Of a stretch of DNA of 64,000 bases, positions 47,101-57,574 are shown piece after piece. Positions within the stretch are counted from its first letter, which is position 1; each line of letters begins with the position of its first letter. Origin of the DNA: Melocanna baccifera (taxonomy: Eukaryota > Streptophyta > Magnoliopsida > Poales > Poaceae). Where the stretch lies: positions 6,309,001 through 6,373,000 of the forward strand of contig CM070683.1 of NCBI GenBank assembly GCA_036346265.1, written 5' to 3'. The translations under genes and the position numbers were made by a program. The notes below the pieces were generated by a model. That model saw only the letters and a program-made list of their open reading frames with translations, made no database searches and was not told where the DNA came from.

Positions 47101-48491
47101 ATAAAATTAAAAGAAAGCAAGATGGTAGTCTTGATAGATACAAGGCCAGGCTTGTTGCGAAAGGTTTCAAACAAAGATATGACATAGATTATGAAGATAC
47201 TTTTAGCCCTGTTGTTAAATCAGCTACAATTAGAGTTGTGCTTTCTATTGCTATATCTAAAGGTTGGACACTACGACAATTGGATGTACAAAATGCTTTT
47301 CTCCATGGTTTCCTAGAAGAAGAAGTATATATGCAACAGCCACCTGGTTTTGAAGACACTGATCATCCAGAATATGTGTGTAAACTTGACAAGGCTTTAT
47401 ATGGACTGAAACAAGCTCCTAGGGCATGGTACTCCAGGCTAAGTCAGAAGCTTTGTCAACTTGGCTTTAAAGGATCAAAAGCAGACACTTCTTTGTTCTT
47501 CTACAACAAAAATAGTGTGATTATATTTCTTCTTATTTATGTGGATGACATAATTGTTGTAAGTTCAGAACAGGAAGCAGCACTAGCTTTATTAAGAGAT
47601 CTGCAAAAAGAGTTTGCACTTAAGGATCTGGGAGATCTACACTACTTCCTTGGAATTGAGGTAAATAAGACATCTAGTGGTATTATATTGACTCAAGAAA
47701 AATGTGCTAATGATCTGTTGAAGAGAGTTGGAATGATAGATTGTAAAGCAATCAATACACCATTGTCCACCAGTGAGAAATTGACTATACATGAAGGTGA
47801 TCCACTAGGACCCAGTGATGCATCAAATTACAGAAGTGTTGTTGGAGGATTGCAATATCTTACTTTAACTAGACCTGACATAGCCTTCTTAGTGAACAAA
47901 GTTTGTCAGTTCCTACATGCGCCAACTACTGTACATTGGGGAGCAGTGAAAAGAATACTTAGATATATCAAGCAATGCACTCGGCTTGGACTCAAAATCA
48001 GCAGGTCAAAATCAATGCAGGTCAATGGTTACTCAGATGCTGATTGGGCAGGCAGCATGGATGACAGGAGGTCTACAGGAGGGTTTGCAATATTTCTAGG
48101 AGATAACTTGGTGTCTTGGAGCGCTAGGAAATAAGCTACAGTGTCAAGGTCTAGCACAGAATCGGAGTACAAGGCATTAGCAAATGCCACAGCCGAAATC
48201 ATGTGGATACAAACACTGTTAGCAGAACTTCAAATTCCAAGTCCTCCTGTGGCAAAGTTATGGTGTGATAATCTTGGTGCTAAATACTTATCATCTAATC
48301 CTGTTTTCCATGCTAGGACAAAGCACATTGAAGTTGATTACCACTTTGTACGTGAAAGAGTGCAAAGAAAATTACTAGAAGTTGACTTTGTTCCTACAAG
48401 AGATCAAGTGGCCGACGGCTTCACCAAAGCTCTTCCTGTTCGACAACTCGAGAATTTCAAATTCAATCTCAACTTGGGAAGTTTTGATTGA
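44136..48491 (+). pseudogene. Copia-2 gag-pol (broken)
   Basis: The gag start is ATG 44136. Then come a CCHC zinc knuckle (CQLCHKKGHTVMDC, about 44960), the protease site MDTGATDHV, present twice, and GAG-preintegrase and integrase. RT with YVDD (47540) and RNase H (YSDADWAG, 48033) complete the order.

Breaks: TGA at 44463 (Trp expected) and at 44811 (Arg expected). A 119 bp tandem duplication at 45015-45252 shifts the frame. A further frame change lies near 46800-46860, and there is a TAA at 48132 (Gln expected). The third acidic residue of the integrase triad is lost: the usual NGSAERKH reads NGSAKRKH near 46085. It is therefore defective for integration as well as expression. Confidence 0.94.
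45015..45252 (+). repeat. 119 bp tandem duplication spanning the protease active site
   Basis: Unit 1 (45015-45133) and unit 2 (45134-45252) both begin GAAAATTTTGTAGCCGATG and both encode WYMDTGATDHV. They differ at five positions, all transitions. As 119 is not a multiple of 3, the frame shifts. Confidence 0.95.
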
Positions 48492-48498
48492 GGGGGAG

Positions 48499-48726
48499 TG
48501 TTAGAAAAGTTAATCTCTTTGTATTTGTTACGTGTATCTAGAGGAACCCGGGTGATTAGGAATAGTTAGCTACAATTGTATATCCTTCTATATTTAGAGT
48601 CCTGATTACCTGGGTTACCATCCCAGGCTGTTGTACATGCCATGGTTGCCGGCTATTGGCATCTATATCAATGCAATCGCGAGCCAGACGAAGGTAATCG
48701 CTTCCAGCACCTCTGATTATTTTACA
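48499..48726 (+). repeat. 3' LTR of Copia-2
   Basis: 228 bp, colinear with the 5' LTR, six substitutions apart. Confidence 0.96.
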
Positions 48727-48731
48727 ATCAG

Positions 48732-48805
48732 GAGCTTCGTGCGAGCCAGCACCGCGTGGCTCTGGAACCGGAGGTCCGTCTTGAAGTCCTGGGCGATCTC
48801 GGCGA
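48732..48805 (-). pseudogene. Histone H3.3-like fragment, part A
   Basis: On the minus strand this reads EIAQDFKTDLRFQSHAVLA, identical as far as I can tell to residues of plant H3.3. H3.3 carries HAVLA, where replication-type H3 has SAVAA. The match ends abruptly and runs on into part B, which lies upstream in a normal H3. This is a permuted, non-functional fragment. Confidence 0.85.
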
Positions 48806-49117
48806 ACAAGATAATCACGGACGAGCACAAAACACACGCGAGATAGATACTAGATATTGGCGCTGCCTTTCTTATTACATAGGACACTGCCTGTTTGATT
48901 CTAATAGATGCAAGCGCTGCTGCTTTTCTTCTTAATTTCATTGCTACATCTCGCATGCTTATATAGGTTACAAGGCTGCATAGGAACCGGACAATATCAC
49001 CGAGCTATGTGAGGAAACCGAGCCACGGATCCGAAGCGTATACGAATACGTGTACAAGACTGGTTCTGTATACGAGTCTACTTCCGAGACATGCATGCAA
49101 CGAGATTAGAGTCTACA

Positions 49118-49412
49118 TTAGGTACATGATCGACGTGCCTGAGTCCATGATGACGCCCCCCGCGCCGTCGTCCTGGATGGCGAACGCTGAGCTCAACAAT
49201 GAGATGTGCGTTGAGCCGACGGTAAGCCCCTTGAGGGTCACATAGTAGAAGGACAACTGGCTTGGATTCTTGATGAGCGGGTTGGCTGCACGGACGCGGC
49301 AGCCGCGCTCTCCGAGATGTTGGCGAGGGAGTCGAGGAGGAGCGGGCTCTTGGACGCCAACGTGCACGTGGAAGTGAGTAGGTCATTACAGAAGGAGCTG
49401 GAGCCTAGCTTG
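49118..49412 (-). pseudogene. Aspartic protease central fragment with second active-site motif
   Basis: The minus strand reads CKLGSSSFCNDLLTSTC and then, after a frame change and apparent internal deletion, NPLIKNPSQLSFYYVTLKG, LTVGST and VIMDSGTSIMYL. The last is the C-lobe DSGT catalytic motif of family A1. About 100 residues expected between the two blocks are missing. It continues into the fragment at 43440-43798 once the solo-LTR insertion is removed. Confidence 0.87.
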
Positions 49413-50829
49413 CACGGACACGGACACATGTGTCTGACACGACACGATATGATACCGACACCAAAATTTGCCGTTTTTCTAAAAATACCGATACGGCGAC
49501 ACGGCTATATATATTTAAATAATAAATAAATTACATATATATATATATTATTTTCTATGTTTTCTTATGCTTGTCAAATTGAAATAATATAAACTTGTAA
49601 AGTGTATTCAAAATATGTACCTCATCAATTGTTTTGTTAATCATGATGATAATTGTTGATGACTTGATGTAAATACTATTTTCAGAAATAACAATTGAGA
49701 ATTCCATTAACCTGGAAAAAAGTAACATGATCATATCAGTAAGACTATAAATATAACATGTATTTGATTCTTGAACAATCAAAGCAATAGATTAATAGAG
49801 GAATAACAATTGATAACATCCTTGGCCCAAGCTTTCTCTAATGGCGAAGGAGGTCCCCTTCACTTCTTGTTCCCCAACATAGATGAGTCCAAACTTGATG
49901 AAGAAACACTAGCACTAAATGCAGCACTACCAACAGTTGATGGTGGCAATGGCACATTTCTTGTTCTTGTTTTTGCTTGTTCATCCTCAGCCTTTGCAAC
50001 TTCACTTTTAAGCTAAGCAAGAATAGGTACTGTCACCTTAAGACATATCTTGCATCCACCGTTAGTAATTTTCAACAAGTAAGCTTTGACTCTAGAGTAG
50101 CTACTAGTGCCAACATATTTGCAATACTTGCATCTCTATTTCACATTTCCTCCCCCTTGATCACCCCTGTCTAGAACATCAACATGATTCCACAATGGAA
50201 GCTTCAACCTACTGCTGGTATTTTTCTCCTCTCTAGCACTAGAATTAGCGGCTTCCATTTTTCTAGAATGATGAAACAAACAATCAAACATATAACAACA
50301 AGTCAATAACAATCAACCAATCATCATCTAATGGGGGAGCGGCCCATACCTCGGTGCCAACAGGCCCAGCAGTTGGCACTCGACAGAGATGAGGGAGAGC
50401 GGTAGAGCGCCGGCGGCTGGAGGAGGCGAGATGCGGGAGAGAGCGCCGGCGGCTGGAGGAGGCGAGATGCGGGAGAGCTCCGGCGGCTGGAGGGAGAGCG
50501 CCGGCGGCTGGAGGAGGCGAGATGCGGGAGAGCGCCGGCGGCTGGAGGGAGAGTGGGCCGGCGATGGGGAGGAGCGCGCCGGCGAGAGTAGAGGGGCGGC
50601 GTTCGCAATGGGGAGTGGGGACTGGGGAATGGGGGCGGCGGCAGGAGTGGGTTAGGGTAAAGCCGACCGCGCTCCTAGCGGACCAGATATTGCCTGGGCC
50701 GGCCGTGTCCGACTCTTCCATTCGCCATGTCCGACACGTGTTGAAAATTTCAACAATTAAAATTTATTCGAAATTCGGCTGACACGTCGCCGACACGTGT
50801 CCGCGCCGTATCCGTGTCGGACACGGATC
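49413..50829 (-). mobile_element. BED-finger (hAT-like) element remnant
   Basis: The insertion interrupts the captured protease fragment. The ends are rich in CACGGACACGG / GTGTCCGACACGG strings forming imperfect inverted repeats. Exact ends and target duplication could not be fixed. On the minus strand from ATG 50258 a transposase N-terminus is legible: LKLPLWNHVDVL and a BED-type zinc finger (RCKYCKYV ... CKIC). Two in-frame TAG codons interrupt it, and KAYL stands where KAHL is usual. The rest of the transposase is missing. Confidence 0.7.
50395..50552. repeat. GC-rich minisatellite
   Basis: Five copies of a GCCGGCGGCTGGAGG-containing unit start near 50408, 50444, 50480, 50500 and 50534 (spacings 36, 36, 20, 34). 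The full unit also contains GCGAGATGCGGGAGAG. It lies inside the BED-finger element and leaves frames open on both strands. Confidence 0.9.
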
Positions 50830-50933
50830 CTGGAGCACGGCATGATGGCGTAGGTGGAGGACGATGACGGGTTGAACACTAGCGTCATCTGCTTGAATGC
50901 ACTGTGTCCACACGAGGTCGCTACTGGTATCGA
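50830..50933 (-). pseudogene. Aspartic protease N-lobe fragment
   Basis: The minus strand reads SIDTSSDLVWTQC, the first catalytic motif of family A1, with the usual DTGS altered to DTSS. After a frame change it reads NPSSSSTYAIMPCS. It begins exactly at the inner edge of the right terminal repeat, so the capture truncated the gene's 5' part. Confidence 0.82.
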
Positions 50934-51142
50934 TGCTGGCACCTAGCGCGGTGGGAGAGCGCACGAGGGTGGCTGGCGCTGCCGCCTGGTGGGTCACCTG
51001 GGTTGTGTGGCCCCCGAGTATGCCAACAACCTTTGCGTGCTCTTCAATGCGTGTAAGGAGGCCAAATACAATATTTCGAATAGAAAAAAAAAGCTAATTT
51101 TACCATTACGGTGAGACGAATGGCCATATTAGCCTAAGATTC
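50934..51142 (-). repeat. Right terminal inverted repeat of the Pack-MULE
   Basis: The reverse complement aligns with 43078-43282 throughout, with scattered substitutions and small gaps. It is more diverged in the T-rich part at about 51065-51095. Confidence 0.85.
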
Positions 51143-51151
51143 TACTATGGA

Positions 51152-51658
51152 CAACAGTTGTACATGTCCGACCGAATTTGAGCAGAGAAGACAAGGTGTG
51201 CTCCTCCGGTCGGAGCGCCGTCAAATCCGCAGGCATCTATCTCAAGATTTAAAAAAAAAAAAAACCACGGACGGCGTCAGCCATCAAACCGTACTCCTGT
51301 CCTGCTGGCAGGTGGGACCCCTCACCCCGTTCTCAAGTGACACGTAAGCTAGCGAACCGCGCGGTGCACGCAACGACCAGGACGGCGCCACCACGCCATA
51401 TGACCGGCCGACCCTCCAAGTCAAGCACCCAACTTTCGCGACGCCATTTAACCAAAAGCAATACTTGTCAAACTTTTCCACCCCCAAGCAATATCCCGTC
51501 CCCTGTTGCTGGTTTCTGCGTCCATTTGCATTCCCAATTTCTATTTGCCCCGTCGGCCGTCACACTTGCAGAGAATTCATTCTCCCAACACGAGATCGCG
51601 ATCGAGATTTTGAGAGAGAGAGAGAGAGAGAGAGAGGGTGCAAGGTTTGTGGTTAAAT
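51152..51658 (+). promoter_or_regulatory. Presumed promoter and 5' UTR of the 51659 gene
   Basis: The (GA)n run at about 51611-51637 lies 22 bp before the ATG, in the expected leader. No TATA box could be assigned with confidence. The Pack-MULE ends about 517 bp upstream of the ATG. Confidence 0.4.
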
Positions 51659-52201
51659 ATGGACATCCTGGATCACTCGGAAGATGAGGAGGAGCAGAGC
51701 CAGTACAACAGCGGCAGGGGCTCAAGGTTCGGCGCGCGGCGGCTGAAGCGGAGGTCCAACAGCCACCAGCACGTGCTGCTCATGGATTATTGCGTCGGCG
51801 GCCGCCGCGACGGGGACGGAGCGTCGGAGGAGACCGTGCCGCTGCCAGAGTACGAGCGGCTGTCCCAGTCCGCGCGCCTCTCCGACGACCCCGACCCAGC
51901 TTTGAAGAACCCGCCGGAGCAGCAGATGCAGGCGGCCAAGCAGCGCGCGTCCCCGTCGCAGCCGCCGCCGCCGCAGCAGCAGAAGCCGGCGGCGTGGAGG
52001 CTGATCGAGTACGTGCGGTCCAGGCACAAGTCGGGTGGGGCCACCGGGGGGTGCGGCTCGTCGGACGGCGACTCCAAGAGCTCCGACGGAGAGGAGGGGG
52101 AGGACGGCGGCGGCAAGGAGGGGAAGAAGGACAAGAAGAAGAAGCGGTCGTCGTGGCTGCCGGACCCCGACCGCCGGTGGCCGGTGCAGGGGTTCTACTA
52201 G
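51659..52201 (+). CDS. Uncharacterised plant protein, 180 aa, single exon
   Basis: The frame is open from an upstream ATG at 51638, but ATG 51659 (MDILDHSEDEEE) is chosen because the seven residues before it look like leader sequence, just after a (GA)n tract. The protein is hydrophilic, with no signal peptide or membrane span. It has an acidic N-terminus, a basic RRLKRRSNSHQH patch (about 25-35), a Pro/Gln-rich middle, WRLIEYVRSRHK (about 115-126), a Gly/Ser/Asp-rich acidic stretch, a KKDKKKKR nuclear-localisation-like run (about 158-166), and the ending SSWLPDPDRRWPVQGFY. The compact aromatic ending looks like a conserved motif shared by small plant proteins of unknown function. I do not assign a role. 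The 3' UTR continues past 52201. No intron is needed. Confidence 0.75.
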   Translation: MDILDHSEDEEEQSQYNSGRGSRFGARRLKRRSNSHQHVLLMDYCVGGRRDGDGASEETVPLPEYERLSQSARLSDDPDPALKNPPEQQMQAAKQRASPSQPPPPQQQKPAAWRLIEYVRSRHKSGGATGGCGSSDGDSKSSDGEEGEDGGGKEGKKDKKKKRSSWLPDPDRRWPVQGFY

Positions 52202-53699
52202 GTTCTTTGCCTCTCGTCGATCGACTCGTCGCTGCGTTTTTCTTTGCATTCGAGCACGTAGAAGCTGGTAAAAATCCATGACGTGTCCCTGACTCATGTC
52301 TTCGTTCCGATTTTCCTTCTTTTCTTCTCTCTTGTCTTTGTCATGTTCTTGTGATGTGGATGGGGAGGAAGACGAGATAAATTTGGCTGTGCTTTTGACG
52401 CTTGTATTTCGGGTTGAGTAATTGAGTCAAACCTTTGGAAGCTGGGTGCTTGTGGAATAACGATGTAATAATGCAGAAAGGCATGGGATCAAATGCAAGA
52501 AGAGCAAAGCTGCCAAAGCATCTTCTTGCCCACAAGCCCTTGATGTCATTTTAAGGGAAAATCTTACGCACGGTATACTATTTAAGACAATATCAATAGG
52601 ATTCGCTGGCGTCATCCTCCTTCTTTAACTCCGACGCTGCTCTTCACCTCCTCATTCAAGACCTCATTCTCTCCTTCTCCACCTCTAACTCTAGATCTGT
52701 CAATGATAAGTTTACCGTAGCCTCTCAAACGTAGAGGGAGGCTAAGGACGGTGGTCTAACGGTGGGTGACGGTGGAGGGTTTTGGGCAGCGGTGGGTGGC
52801 GACGGAGGGAGGCACGACGACGACAGCACACTGAATATTAGGTTGGAGGTTGGGTAAAGTGGTAGCGACAGAGAGTGAGAGATGGTAGTGTGGTTAGATG
52901 GTGAGGTTGTTGTCGGCCGCTGATGGTGAAGTAGAGGGTAGGGGAGTCAGAGGATAGGTGTGGATTTGCCCCAGTGTTAAAAGAAGAGAGAGGGAGGAAA
53001 GAGAGAGGGATGGGAAGCAGTGGCGAAGGGAGATTTAATTGTGCGCAAAGATTGAGATGAAGAAAGAAAGATCGTAGTACATGATGCTGAAAATGAATGA
53101 TGTTGCGTACGTTGACCTCTCCCACATTTGAGTCCTGGGTTCCTAAAGAGTGGAGGAACAAGAGATCTCTGAATTCTAGTCAATCATGTCGTCCAGTAAT
53201 CTTCTACTGGAAACAAGAACAAAAACGTGGCATAAATCAGGCGACTGATCTGCCACGGCGTCTGGAAACGATTTGACTTGTAGCATGAGCACATATTCTA
53301 AGGTCCTCAGAACAGAAAAAGGAAAAAAGATTCAACGGTTCAGACTTCCGAGTTCACTACTGCATTTGGCCAAGATTGCAAGAGCTCTGAACAGTTATGC
53401 TCCTGAGTCATATTCACATTCCACAGAAAAGAACACCACACGGAAGGACAGTTAAGAGTTAATATGTACACACCATTTACCTTAGACAGTAATTATGGAT
53501 AGCTTAGCGCATAAAACAGAATGTACAAAAGGCAGAGCTAGGCTAAATCCAGCGGATTTAGGGAGGCCTACTGTTAATTACATGTGAGGATGCACAACGA
53601 AACAAAGCTCGCATTGGTTGGATAACTCCAACAGTAGTTCGTCTCTCAATTTTCCCCGCCTTGTTGAGCCCTGCCAGCACGCCTGAACCACGTTGAAAT
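52202..53699. other. Intergenic, nothing recognised
   Basis: Downstream of the 51659 gene. A G-rich patch at 52700-53000 is open in several frames but shows no domain. Confidence 0.4.
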
Positions 53700-56600
53700 A
53701 AACCAAAAATTTCAAAAAAAAAAGTTGAATTTCTTTAAATTTTGGTTTCATTTGATCTTTGGCTCAATCCTACTCCTTTCTCAGCCATTCGTGTGGTGTT
53801 TACCTTGCTAAACCATACCCTCCATCCATTCGCGCATGGCACGGTCACCAGACTATTCACCGTCCGACAAAAAACAGTCACCGTTGGATTACCGCCTCAC
53901 TCTTCAGCCATGACAACCGTAGCTCAAGTCCCCTTCCGTACCTCATCTGGCACACCCTGGTGGATATTAATGCCTCTGACATTCCCCTGGATAGCTCGAG
54001 ACTAAATCGCCACCGCCGCCGATTTTTTGTCTCACGGCCGACTTCCCCGCTGCACGTTCCAAGCTCCTGGACACATTTTTGCTACCATGCCTCTGCAATT
54101 TAGTCAACAGACCATACACCTCGCTTTGCACACCCTAACAACCCACAAATTGCCGCAATCTTGACTTGGCCGAGCATCGTAGCCACCTCACCCTCCCCTG
54201 TCTCACTGTCCTCTGCATTCCCGCCCGCCGGCCTGACAGCCCCTGCCCAATTGACTGCCGCTTTGCATAAACCAAGGAATGCCAAGTCCGAGATGCCACT
54301 CATCATTACCGACCTCTCTCGAGCTATGTCGAAGTCAACCGTGCCTTCCCGTCAGACACGTGTCGTAGCCCCAATGGAAGCCGCCCTATGTCGAACCACC
54401 TCTCTTGCCCTATTTAAAGCCCCAAACCCCTCCATAGGATGCACTGGTGCCAAGGTAAGTCACCACCACCCCACTCGCTCCGACGACCACCACATCGCCG
54501 CCGTCGCCAAGCACCCAATGTAAGCCGCCTGTTTCAATTCTTCTAATTCGGTCCATTATGTTCCAATTGCATTCGTCCGTAGCACACTTATGCTCCCAGG
54601 AACACCACTGAAGCACTACCTTAAGCCCATGAGTCCCCTAGCTCTCTGGCGCCTATCGCCACCACCTGGCCATGCACCTTCACCATCGACAACTCATCAC
54701 AAACCACCACTGCCCAAACCGACGCTACCCAAGCCTTCCTAGTTGCCCCTAGATGGATGAATCACCGCCAATTAGACCAAAGAGACCACCTATAGCATCT
54801 GTGTCATTCAAAAGTCCCAAGGACGAAAAACCTTGCTGTCGACGAACGCCTGATTTCCAGCCACCGCCGACCCCCAAAAATGGACTCCCCATAGTTCAAG
54901 GAACCCGCCCATGGTCCCCAATCCCATCACAAACCCCTATAGCGCCACCTATTGCTGTCGCCATTTCCCTCTGCCCTGGCCGCTATAGTGCCGGCGAAGG
55001 GAGAAGATGAACAATATTTTTTAGGGTTGCTACAGTAACAGGCCAGCTACTGTAGCAAATCAGGCTAGTGAAAAAACACTATTGATCACTATGTGACACT
55101 GTAGCAACAAAATCAGTATGAACAGTAACCAAACCTGGCATGAACAGTGGAAATCATGATGAACAATGTTTTGCCCATTACTATTCACCAAACACTAGAA
55201 ATACAAATATATGTCCATTTTGACTATTTCGAGCCCGTCTACCCATTTTTCAACTCTGTTTTCCCATATCAGACATCGATAAAACTCAAAGCCAGCAAAA
55301 CACTACTTCAAACCCTAGACATGATCCAAACCTCCACCATTCGCCGAAACCTATACATATGTTCATCGTAACCATTTTGAGCCGCAGAGTCCATTCTCAA
55401 CTCTATTTAACCCAAATACACTTCGATGAAAACCTAGCCAACCCAAATGTCATTCCAAACCTATGTGTAGTACCGTCCAGACAAGCTGCTATTCACCGAA
55501 AACACAAAAACACACACACATATATATAGCCATTTCAATCGTCTTGGACCCGTTTAACCTAATTCTAACTCCAATTAGTCAAACCACACACCACCTAAAT
55601 CCTAATCACTCAAACCTATTTTAGTTCTATCTTTTTGGTTATTTATTTATCTTTTGTTTCCAGGTTGTATTCTGCAAAATAGGAACTTATTTGTGTTCAT
55701 CTTCCACGCTAGTATACAGACCCAACCAGCTGGTCATTAGAAGATCTACAAGAGCAATTAAAGAAGTCAGTGTCCTATTGATAAGGGGCAATTCACATAT
55801 TTTTAATCATATTGATCATACATTCCTTTAATTATTTAATTATCAGTATTTTCATTATGTTATTTATGCACTGTTATTTCTTGTACAATAAATATTTAGA
55901 ATGACATTATACTAATTATGTCCTACCACCTGAAAAAGTCCAGTTTAATTTAATGGCCATATTCACCTTGATAAGACATAGTAATACTAAAACTATTGTC
56001 TAAGTAATCATGGTAGTGTAGGAAACTCAACTGCTTTATACTACTAAGTGCGAGCACTTTGCCGGTAGTCTTGCAAAAGTGAATCTGGAAAAGAGAACAC
56101 CATGGGAAACCACGAGATGGTTGGGTAGCGCTGCCGTCAAGCATTGTGATATGAGTTTAAAGATGAAAAATATTTTGGAGTAGAGTGAGGACAAAGCTTG
56201 GAGAGTAAGGACAACCTTATGCTGAGTAAAGAACATAGTGATCGCTCAAACACAAGTTTTGATTCGTCAAACCTGGTTTAGTAGCTGCTCAAATCGATTA
56301 AATCTCTACAAGAGTAAAGAGAGAGTTTGGTATGGGAGGGAGTATAAGCATACTGAACAACGGTAGATTCCTCTCAGGACAGGCGGATGTGTTCTGACTT
56401 GGCCAGTAGATACCTGGGTCTGAGTTGGAGATCTACCGGGTAGAGCCTATATAAAGAGATGAGCAGTGAAACAACTTTATTTTCTTAATTCAGTCATGGG
56501 GGTTAAGAAATCTTGTGGGTAAAGCTGAGTAGCTCTTAAGAGTAATCACATTAGTATATTGAATATGTTGTGCTTCTGGTAAATGAAGATGTGTTTAATG

Positions 56601-57146
56601 GGTAATTCCAACAGCGAAGCATAAGTAGATTTGGAAATGTTGAGGTCTGGTAATCAAGTTTTGAAACCCCAAATCCCCTAAGAAGTTTATATTTTGTTAT
56701 TTTGTGTTCAAAATATTTATAAATAAAACTACAGCCATATATAGCGATGAAACCTATGTGCCCCCATCTCTTAAAAATCCTAGCAAATAGTTATATAGCA
56801 TTTCTCCACCTGACTTGTTGAGTACGGTTGGTTGTACTCAGTCTCACTTTATTTTCTACTACAACAGATACTAGAAGAAGAAAAAATATTACAAGTTTTG
56901 TGTTAGGGTTACGACCGCACTTAAACATTCCTGTGGGAGTTTTTCTTTGGTTCTTCTTATTGTAAGTTAAGTTTTGGGCTTGGACGCCCTTAAAGCTGTT
57001 AATATTGACCACTAAGTCTTATTTTAACTAAATTAACCCTTTTAAAATGTTCGTAAGCAGGCATGATACTTCTTTTGTTTGCAACTGAACTCCTGGACTG
57101 TTACGGGACGTATGACGACCCTGTTCCCAAAAATGGGGTCGTTACA
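53700..57146. other. LTR-retrotransposon-like region, limits uncertain
   Basis: A plus-strand promoter-like CCCTATTTAAAGCCCC lies near 54408, followed by CCACCACC-rich sequence. GCTACTGTAGC repeats occur at 55030-55100. The stretch ends in GGGGTCGTTACA at 57146, a string typical of the 3' end of some grass Gypsy LTRs. No second LTR, target duplication or coding domain was found, so it could be a solo or truncated long LTR. Confidence 0.35.
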
Positions 57147-57574
57147 CATGTCTTGAATGCCGCGACCAAGTGCGGGCAGTCATTGACGTTGCAGGTAGAG
57201 AACCCAATGCATTGTTGCAGTAGCTCCTAAGCATCTAGGACAGGCAAGGTGGAGATGCTCTGAAGAAACATCTCTTCTGGCGCTTGGCAATTTTGTGACT
57301 TATATCCACTATGCATAGGTTGAACTTCCGACAAGTTTAGGGGTGCTAATGGGTTGGGTTCAAACGGGTTAAACAGGGTGGGTCTTTAATTGGGTTGTTT
57401 TTGGATGGGTGAAAACATGTTGAAAGAGTGAACAGGCTAGGTTGGGTTGGGATGGGGTAGGTTTACAAATTTCGGGTTGTGAGCGGGTTCAACCCGTGGT
57501 GTGGCCTAATGGGGTGGCACTTGGATTATGCATGGGTTTGAACTACCATACTCAGTTATAAGTTTCTGTGTACA
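57147..57574. other. Intergenic with GGGTTGGG-type repeats
   Basis: At 57338-57500, TAGGGGTGCTAATGGG and many GGGTT/GGGTTGGG strings look like hAT terminal and subterminal sequence. No partner end was found. Confidence 0.4.

Larger units (their letters stand above)
43868..48726 (+). mobile_element. Copia LTR retrotransposon (Copia-2), 4859 bp, inactive
   Basis: 228 bp LTRs (TG...CA) enclose gag-pol. The perfect target duplication ATCAG is at 43863-43867 and 48727-48731. The primer-binding site TGGTATCAGAG is at 44096, and a GAGGGGGAG polypurine tract immediately precedes the 3' LTR. It is inserted between two codons of the H3-like fragment, making it the youngest of the three nested layers here. 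The LTRs differ at six positions (2.6%). Size and LTR length are close to those of small grass Copia elements such as Hopscotch, but the family was not established. Confidence 0.97.
43804..49117 (-). mobile_element. 450 bp solo-LTR-like insertion containing an H3.3 fragment (split by Copia-2)
   Basis: Without the nested Copia element and its duplicated ATCAG, the insertion is 450 bp. Read on the minus strand it runs from TGTAGACTC to CTCCAACA, i.e. TGT...ACA as in LTRs. It is flanked by CTAGG (43799-43803) and TTAGG (49118-49122), a 4-of-5 match. Excising it rejoins the protease frame exactly (IMYL to EVQGYHALKK). A TATA-like CTATATAAGC lies at 48957-48966 on the minus strand. The part downstream of that holds histone H3.3-like sequence. 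No internal retroelement domain or second LTR is present. Confidence 0.6.
43078..51142. mobile_element. Pack-MULE-like element carrying aspartic-protease fragments
   Basis: Terminal inverted repeats of about 205 bp (43078-43282 and 50934-51142) align along their length. Their outer ends are GAATTTTAGGTCAATATG and GAATCTTAGGCTAATATG. Flanking 9-mers TATTATAGA (43069-43077) and TACTATGGA (51143-51151) agree at 7 of 9 positions, both differences being transitions. Long inverted repeats with a 9 bp duplication define Mutator-like elements. Inside are no MULE transposase domains, only pieces of a host aspartic-protease gene, so it is a Pack-MULE. Removing the nested insertions leaves about 1.3-1.8 kb, a normal Pack-MULE size. 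Confidence 0.85.

Noticed and set aside
51722..52297. 191-residue minus-strand frame opposite the 51659 gene
   Set aside because: An Arg/Pro/Leu-rich antisense shadow of GC-rich coding sequence. No motif.
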